Shown here one piece after another: positions 14,999-19,018 of a stretch of 19,018 bases of DNA. Location: assembly GCA_039934475.1 (NCBI GenBank), contig JBDTMC010000106.1, positions 1 to 19,018 of the forward strand, given 5' to 3'. A program made the translations under genes and the position numbers. The stretch comes from JBDTMC01 sp039934475. GTDB lineage: Bacteria; Acidobacteriota; Terriglobia; Bryobacterales; Bryobacteraceae. The notes beneath the pieces are model-generated. The model was not told the origin of the DNA. It saw only the letters and a list, made by a program, of their open reading frames with translations, and did not search any database. Position 1 is the first letter of the stretch; each line of letters starts with the position of its first letter.

Positions 14999-15463
14999 CA
15001 CGCCCGGATTACCCGGATTGATCGTCGGACAACCTGCTACTTCCGCAACCTGGCACAGTCGCTGATCGGCTGCGACCATAACCGAGATGGTGCCAGTGTC
15101 CCGCAGATCCAGCGCAACCGCGAGTTGTATAGCGTCCAAAGTACGAAGTGCCATCGTAGCGCCGTGCCGAATCAGCAATTGGCGGGCACGCTGATAGTGG
15201 CGCTCCTCGATTGGAGGACCAACACGGATTCGTCCTTGCGAAATGTCAGCGCGGAGGCGCCGTCGGGCTAAATCCTGCCCAGGTAGATCCAATTGACCCG
15301 TCCGTACCTGGATCGCGAAGACGGACTCAATCTCAAGGACTGAAAGTCTCGAAACCAGGGCGGATCCTGGAACGGACACGATACCTTCGACGAAGTCCGA
15401 ACCCGCTTCGTGATGGTAAAGCTTCGCGAAGGCGCTAGTATCGAGGAAATATCCAGGCACCAT
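14987..15463 (-). CDS. PIN-domain ribonuclease toxin, VapC-like
   Basis: The 158-residue product is a PIN-fold endoribonuclease of type II toxin-antitoxin systems, which usually cut tRNA or rRNA when free of antitoxin. The four conserved acidic positions can be placed: Asp8 in GYFLDTSAFAK, Glu44 in SVLEIES, Asp110 in LRTLDAIQLAVAL and Asp133 in VAADQRL. The FLDTSAFAKLY start and TLDAIQLA motif are typical of the VapC group. ATG at 15461-15463 lies 11 bases after the antitoxin stop, so the two form one operon with the antitoxin first. The active site appears intact. Confidence 0.9.
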   Translation of the reverse strand: MVPGYFLDTSAFAKLYHHEAGSDFVEGIVSVPGSALVSRLSVLEIESVFAIQVRTGQLDLPGQDLARRRLRADISQGRIRVGPPIEERHYQRARQLLIRHGATMALRTLDAIQLAVALDLRDTGTISVMVAADQRLCQVAEVAGCPTINPGNPGVFKP

Positions 15464-15474
15464 CCCAGTCCAAG

Positions 15475-15729
15475 CTAAAAACGCTCCTCGCGCGATGCGA
15501 GAACGGCATCAGACAGGGAACCTTCGATCGAGGACAAAGCGGCCCTCACCTCTTGAAGGCTGATGTCGTCGTGCTTGGAAGCTTCCCACTCCCCAGGGTC
15601 GAAGTACGCGGCAACGTCCGAGTCAACATCGGCGATCGTCACTTGAACACGCTGTGCGTTCGCAAGTGCAAGTGGCGCCAGCGGCCGAAGGACACCGTTC
15701 TCGTAAACGGCCTCGAACGTCTTTTGCAT
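15475..15729 (-). CDS. DUF104 (AF2212-like) antitoxin
   Basis: The 84-residue product begins TFEAVYENGVLRPLAPLALA and VQVTIADVD, the classic beta-rich start of the DUF104/AF2212-like antitoxin family, which pairs with PIN toxins. The C-terminal half (about residues 38-84) is acidic and helical and is the likely toxin-binding tail. ATG at 15729 starts the operon; the promoter should lie in 15730-15790 but no clear boxes are seen. Confidence 0.88.
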   Translation of the reverse strand: MQKTFEAVYENGVLRPLAPLALANAQRVQVTIADVDSDVAAYFDPGEWEASKHDDISLQEVRAALSSIEGSLSDAVLASREERF

Positions 15730-16009
15730 ACGCCTTCAGTTTAGCTGAGAGCCACTACTGTTGGTAGATAGAGGCGCTGGAGGGGACCATGGGATACAAG
15801 CCCAAGGCGCGCCGATTTCCTACGGATCGTTTGACGTATGCCGGGACTCTAATGGCGACGGTATGTGACGATGGCTCTTCCGGGTGAGGCACTAATGTTC
15901 ACCGGGATACTTTCTCCATCAGTTCCTGGCCGGTCATGGTATGGTGGCCGGCCCGTCGAGATGCTGGACCGTGTATGTGGTTTTCGCATCGAAGCCGCGG
16001 AGCTTGTGA
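15730..16009. other. 280 bases without a recognisable gene
   Basis: Between the antitoxin and the integrase relic I see only short open frames, including a 32-codon plus-strand frame from ATG 15789 (MGYKPKARRF...) without known features. It probably contains the antitoxin promoter and decayed 5' sequence of the recombinase, but nothing in it reads convincingly as the recombinase N-terminal domain. Confidence 0.4.
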
Positions 16010-16626
16010 CTACATCAAGGCCCGTCTGACCGCTGCGCCGCCGCGGGCGACGCCGCGCCCAACCGGAACCCTTCGCTCTACCCTTACCTTTGCATCGCGC
16101 TGGCGACGGGTATGCGCGCCGGGGAGTCGCGTCCCTGCGGTGGATCAACGTGGACTTAGACAGTTCCGTGTTAACGGTCGGGCGAGCGAAGACGAAGGCC
16201 GGAAGCGGCCGGCAGATTCCGATCAATTCCGATCTGCGGACAGTGATCGAGGAGCACGCGGCATGGTACACCAACCGGGTGGGCGCCATCCGTCCGGAAT
16301 GGTATGTGTTTCCTGGGCGCGCCGGAAGGCCGCGGAGCGGGGATGCCAGGCCGTTGGATCCTACGAAGCCACTGGGCGACGTCAGCACGGCCTGGGACGC
16401 GCTACGGGCGCGAACGGGCTTCGCATGCCGGCTTCATGACTTACGACACACGGCCGCCGGGAAGATGGCGGAGGCGGGCGTCCCGGAAGCCACCGTGCTG
16501 GCGATCATGGGGCGCATGAGCCGGTCGATGATGGAACGCTACAGTCGCATCGGAATGGCCGCGAACCGGGATGCAATAAAGAATGTTCAACTATTCTTCT
16601 TCAGCTTTCAAAACGTAAGAAGCTAA
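16010..16626 (+). pseudogene. Tyrosine recombinase (phage integrase), frameshifted C-terminal relic
   Basis: The catalytic domain is spread over two frames. The first frame (16010 to about 16126) reads NPSLYPYLCIALATGMRAGE, with the first catalytic Arg in TGMRAGE. After loss of one base at about 16126 the second frame continues ASLRWINVDLDSS, the beta-hairpin Lys in GRAKTKAGSGRQIPI, HDLRHTAAGKMAEAG (HxxR box) and MMERYSRIG with the nucleophile Tyr. The usual GH(M/V)S second-histidine motif reads MGRMSR, so that His is replaced by Arg. The N-terminal SAM-like DNA-binding domain is missing. Frameshift, truncation and the missing His together indicate a dead gene. It may be what is left of an island; the tRNA-Lys gene lies about 1.1 kb away, but no att duplication was found. 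Confidence 0.8.
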
Positions 16627-16791
16627 TCAGCGTTCTCTCGTGAACACAGCCTGTCATCTGCAGTTTACAACTTCGAGCTGAAATGGCTTCTAATAAAATC
16701 GAAAACCATGGCTTTGCTTGCAACGCAACTGCCACATATTGTCTTTGGGGCCATCGAAGTGCAGTCCAGATATGCGGGACTGACCAAATAA

Positions 16792-17580
16792 ATGAAAATA
16801 CGCCTACTTCCACTGACATTGTTACTCGTGACAGGTTCGTTTGCATCATCGATGCACAACCGTGACGTAATTCGCATGGTCAAGGAGGGAGCGCCCGTCT
16901 CGGACATCATAACGAGAATCAATAGCTCCGACTCCGGATTTCCGCTTTACCCGGAAGATGTCCGCTCCCTCCGTGCGAACGCCGTCCCGGAGTTGGTTAT
17001 CAATGCTATGAACGCTCGTAACATCAACGAGCCTTTGCCAATTCCCGACCTAAATCCATCGATAGCCGCCTTTGCCCGCAAGCCAAGAAATACTGTTCGA
17101 GGTGTGGAGCTAATCGTTGAATCCACCCCCGTTCGTTTGCGCTTAAGTCGGAACGTCTCTTCGGCATACGCAAGAACTAACGACATAATCCATTTCGAAG
17201 TTCTTGAAGATGTTGTCGTGAAAAACCACGTCGGCAAGTTCCTCGTTGTCGAGCGAGGAGCGCCCGCTTGGGGAACCATCACCGAGACTGCTAAAAAAAG
17301 ACGGTTGGGCCGCGCGGGTACGTTGCAAATGACAATCGACTTCGTGAGGCTTGCCAATGGAGATAAGATGGCACTTAGGGCCACCGTGGAAGGCGACCGC
17401 CATGGCCACGTAGGTCTCATCGTCGGCCTCATGGTGCCCACGGCAGTTGTGTCCTTGCCAGCAACGCCTTTTTGGCTATTCATGCACGGCAAGGACTCAA
17501 CAATAAAAAGCGGCTTCGACTTTACTGCCATGACGGACGGGGTAGCCAACCTCGACAGCGCAGAATTCGAGCAAAGGTAG
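16792..17580 (+). CDS. Secreted hypothetical protein, Acidobacteriota type
   Basis: The 262-residue product has a likely Sec signal peptide (MKIRLLPLTLLLVTGSFASS). An N-terminal helical segment follows (DVIRMVKEGAPVSDIITRIN ... ELVINAMNARN, residues about 24-77), resembling the 'deal with V.K.G..D..I..I' repeat often seen at the start of secreted Acidobacteriota proteins. A beta-rich domain (VRLRLSRNVSSAYARTNDII ... VKNHVGKFLVVERGAPAWGTITETAKKRRLGRAGTLQM) looks like a surface or pilus-like beta fold. A hydrophobic stretch lies at about 203-224 (HVGLIVGLMVPTAVVSLPAT). Function is unknown. Base use is visibly less GC-rich than the operon genes, and no strong ribosome site precedes ATG 16792. 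Confidence 0.7.
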   Translation: MKIRLLPLTLLLVTGSFASSMHNRDVIRMVKEGAPVSDIITRINSSDSGFPLYPEDVRSLRANAVPELVINAMNARNINEPLPIPDLNPSIAAFARKPRNTVRGVELIVESTPVRLRLSRNVSSAYARTNDIIHFEVLEDVVVKNHVGKFLVVERGAPAWGTITETAKKRRLGRAGTLQMTIDFVRLANGDKMALRATVEGDRHGHVGLIVGLMVPTAVVSLPATPFWLFMHGKDSTIKSGFDFTAMTDGVANLDSAEFEQR

Positions 17581-17690
17581 GATGGAAGCTAAGTATCCCA
17601 GTCTACGTGGGTCTGGACCCAGTGCCGGACACCATACGGACACGTTGGACTTGCTCGTTTGTAGAATCCCTTTCAAATCAATGAAAAGAA

Positions 17691-17766
<76 letters not shown>

Positions 17767-17785
17767 GCTCTTGCTACAACCGTTG

Positions 17786-17815
17786 AGTATACCATGCGGC
17801 CCGCGATGGTTCCAA
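17786..17815 (-). promoter_or_regulatory. Probable promoter of tRNA-Lys
   Basis: On the minus strand TTGGAA (17810-17815) and TATACT (17786-17791) are separated by 18 bases. This places the start about 12 bases before the mature tRNA 5' end, a usual arrangement for a tRNA transcript. Confidence 0.5.
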
Positions 17816-17863
17816 ACTCTGAACTACGCCAGTCCCGCTCCACGCTTAACGATTTTCGGAACC

Positions 17864-17892
17864 TTTCCAAGTTTCTAAACATCTGTTAATAT
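17864..17892 (+). promoter_or_regulatory. Probable promoter of the riboswitch-terC transcript
   Basis: TTTCCA (17864-17869) and TAATAT (17887-17892) are separated by 17 bases, and TGT just before the -10 box makes an extended -10. Transcription would start near 17899, immediately before the riboswitch core. Confidence 0.5.
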
Positions 17893-17899
17893 TGAGATT

Positions 17900-18010
17900 A
17901 CTCCGAGGGGAGTAGATCGCTCCATTTCGAGTCCGGCGGCGCCGTCAAGACGGTCTGAGAAGGCCCGGCCCGCCAGCGTCAGCCTTGTGGCTTTCGGATC
18001 GAGACCTCCT
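17900..18010 (+). ncRNA. yybP-ykoY manganese riboswitch
   Basis: The conserved core GGGGAGTAG (17907-17915) and the 3' element CGAGACCT (18000-18007) are the two signature strings of the yybP-ykoY family, which senses Mn2+. Paired stems include P1, GAGG (17905-17908) with CCTC (18005-18008), and a terminal hairpin AGCC-TTGT-GGCT (17981-17992). The element sits between a promoter and a TerC/Alx-type membrane gene, the commonest target of this class. Its P1 strand overlaps the 5' arm of the following terminator, so metal binding should block termination and switch the gene on. Confidence 0.85.
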
Positions 18011-18042
18011 GCTGCTTGAACGCGGCGGGAGGTCTTTTTTTT
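18002..18042 (+). terminator. Intrinsic terminator, riboswitch expression platform
   Basis: AGACCTCCTGCTGC (18002-18015) pairs with GCGGCGGGAGGTCT (18022-18035) around the six-base loop TTGAAC, a 14-pair stem with a few G-U pairs, followed by a run of eight T residues. Its 5' arm includes the aptamer's P1 3' strand, so the two structures exclude each other. Confidence 0.85.
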
Positions 18043-18063
18043 GGCCTTTTGAAGGGACTAATT

Positions 18064-18936
18064 GTGACGACTTTGGCGTTTCCGTTCGCCGAATATTGGT
18101 GGTTCTACGCGGGATTCACGCTGTTCATCCTCGCTCTTCTGGCCGCGGACCTCGGGCTCTTCCACCGCCGCGCGCACGCCGTCGGGTTCAAGGAGGCTGC
18201 TTCGTGGACCGTCGCCTGGATCGCCCTCGCCTTAGTCTTCAACTACGGCCTCTATCAGTACGCTCTGTGGAAGTTCCCTCAGGCTCCCGAGATGGCGCGA
18301 CAATTGGCGCTCCAATTCCTGGCCGGATACCTCGTCGAGGAATCCCTCTCAGTGGACAACATGTTTGTGTTTGTCCTCGTCTTTTCCTACTTCCGGGTAC
18401 CGGCGCAGTTCCAGCACCGGGTGCTGTTTTTCGGCATCCTCGGCGCGCTGATCTTCCGCGCGATCTTCATCGCGCTCGGCGCCGTCCTGATGCAATACCA
18501 ATGGGTGGTGCTGCTGTTTGGCGCGTTCCTGGTAATCACGGGCCTGCGCATGGCATTTGGCAAGGAACAGCAGATTCAGCCCGACAAGAACCCCATGCTG
18601 CGGCTCTTGCAGCGGTTGCTACCCGTGACTCCTGAATTTCACGGTGGCAAGTTTCTCATCCGCCTGCAGGGAGTTATCCACGCGACACCCTTGTTGGTGG
18701 CGCTGCTGTTCCTGGAAGTCACCGACATTCTATTCGCGGTGGACTCCGTTCCGGCGATCTACGCGCTGACCAATGAACCGCTGATCGTGTTCAGTTCCAA
18801 CATCTTTGCCATTCTCGGCTTGCGCTCGATGTACTTCCTGCTGGCCGGCGCTGGGCGGTGCTCTATGCCGTGGCGACGCTGGCCGCCATCTACTCCGAGT
18901 ATAGCGCGGCCTTCGCCCTGGCCGGGCAACTGCTGA
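18064..18936 (+). pseudogene. TerC/Alx-family membrane protein with aberrant C-terminus
   Basis: This is a TerC-family integral membrane protein; related Alx and TerC proteins export Mn2+ or supply metal to exported proteins. Starting at GTG 18064 (AAGGGA six bases upstream), it reads normally for about 262 residues with at least seven helices. The two conserved acidic motifs are VEESLSVDNMFVF (91-103, Asp98) and LEVTDILFAVDSVPAIYA (217-234, Asp227), and SNIFAILGLRSMYFLLAG (245-262) is the expected late block. After Gly262 the family sequence stops, and about 28 unrelated residues (GRCSMPWRRW...) follow to a stop at 18934-18936. The final helices, about 60 residues, are absent. An upstream in-frame TTG at 18016 lies in the terminator loop and is not the start. 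The protein could be partly active, but the tail is unlikely to be native. Confidence 0.8.
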
Positions 18937-19018
18937 TCCTGGCTTACCTGGCGCGGGTCCACCGGCGGCGGGCGGTGCCGGTGGGGATCGCGGTGGGGGC
19001 GGTCGTGGTCGGCTTTCT
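18846..19018 (+). CDS. Partial polytopic membrane protein fragment, possibly glycosyltransferase-like
   Basis: In another plus-strand frame than the TerC gene, 57 open codons run from about 18846 off the window end: RRWAVLYAVATLAAIYSEYS, then AAFALAGQLLILAYLARVHR, then a basic stretch and VPVGIAVGAVVVGF. Two or three membrane helices with an Arg-rich loop, and the (W)xLYAxATxxAxYxxY pattern, resemble internal helices of GT39/PMT-type or related membrane transferases. No start codon is evident and the upstream side runs into the TerC gene. The family call is tentative; the reality of the frame is supported by its coherent amphipathic/hydrophobic sequence. Confidence 0.4.

Noticed and set aside
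15849..16388. Minus-strand open frame of 179 codons over the integrase relic
   Set aside because: Arg/Pro/Ser-rich translation typical of antisense GC-rich sequence; the opposite strand holds recognisable recombinase motifs.
18016..18063. Upstream TTG start for the TerC gene
   Set aside because: It lies in the loop of the intrinsic terminator hairpin; the GTG at 18064 has a proper ribosome site and fits the family N-terminus.

Overview
The window looks like a piece of an Acidobacteriota genome, probably from the Solibacter/Bryobacter group. This is an inference from gene style, not from a marker gene: GC-rich codons, a Tat-exported TIM-barrel-like protein, a secreted FG-GAP/VCBS protein with Ig-like domains, a DUF104/PIN toxin-antitoxin pair and many decayed gene fragments. 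It is ordinary chromosome with accessory patches; no phage structural genes or CRISPR array are visible.

Left part (1-3000) is a patchwork. On the minus strand lie a DNA-alkylation-repeat (AlkD-like) gene, the remnant of a membrane sensor N-terminus, the C-terminal remnant of an IS1380-type transposase, a small DUF7010-like membrane protein, and an AHSA1/SRPBCC gene with a 40-codon ORF coupled to its stop. On the plus strand (about 2784-2987) is a relic resembling part of a six-hairpin glycosidase-like protein.

Middle (3048-9770) is a minus-strand block: a Tat-signal TIM-barrel-like protein, a copper/TPQ amine oxidase with all active-site residues, a seven-repeat FG-GAP/VCBS secreted protein, and an APC-family amino acid/polyamine permease.

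Centre-right (9839-14912) is a tight plus-strand operon and the metabolic core of the window: Tat-exported spermidine dehydrogenase-like flavoprotein, a pentaheme c-type cytochrome (GTGA overlap), a 4-aminobutyrate-type aminotransferase, and a succinate-semialdehyde-type dehydrogenase. Read together it suggests oxidation of polyamines outside the cytoplasm with electrons passed to a dedicated multiheme cytochrome, then conversion of the C4 product through GABA and succinic semialdehyde to succinate. The divergent permease and the nearby copper amine oxidase fit the same theme. No obvious separate 4-aminobutyraldehyde dehydrogenase is present.

Right part (14978-19018): a VapC-like PIN toxin with DUF104 antitoxin (minus strand), a frameshifted tyrosine-recombinase relic, a secreted hypothetical protein, tRNA-Lys(CTT) (minus strand), and a yybP-ykoY manganese riboswitch with an intrinsic terminator in front of a TerC/Alx-family membrane gene. 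That gene breaks at about 18850, where the sequence switches in another frame to what looks like a different polytopic membrane protein running off the window. This is either a genuine deletion/recombination scar or an assembly misjoin.
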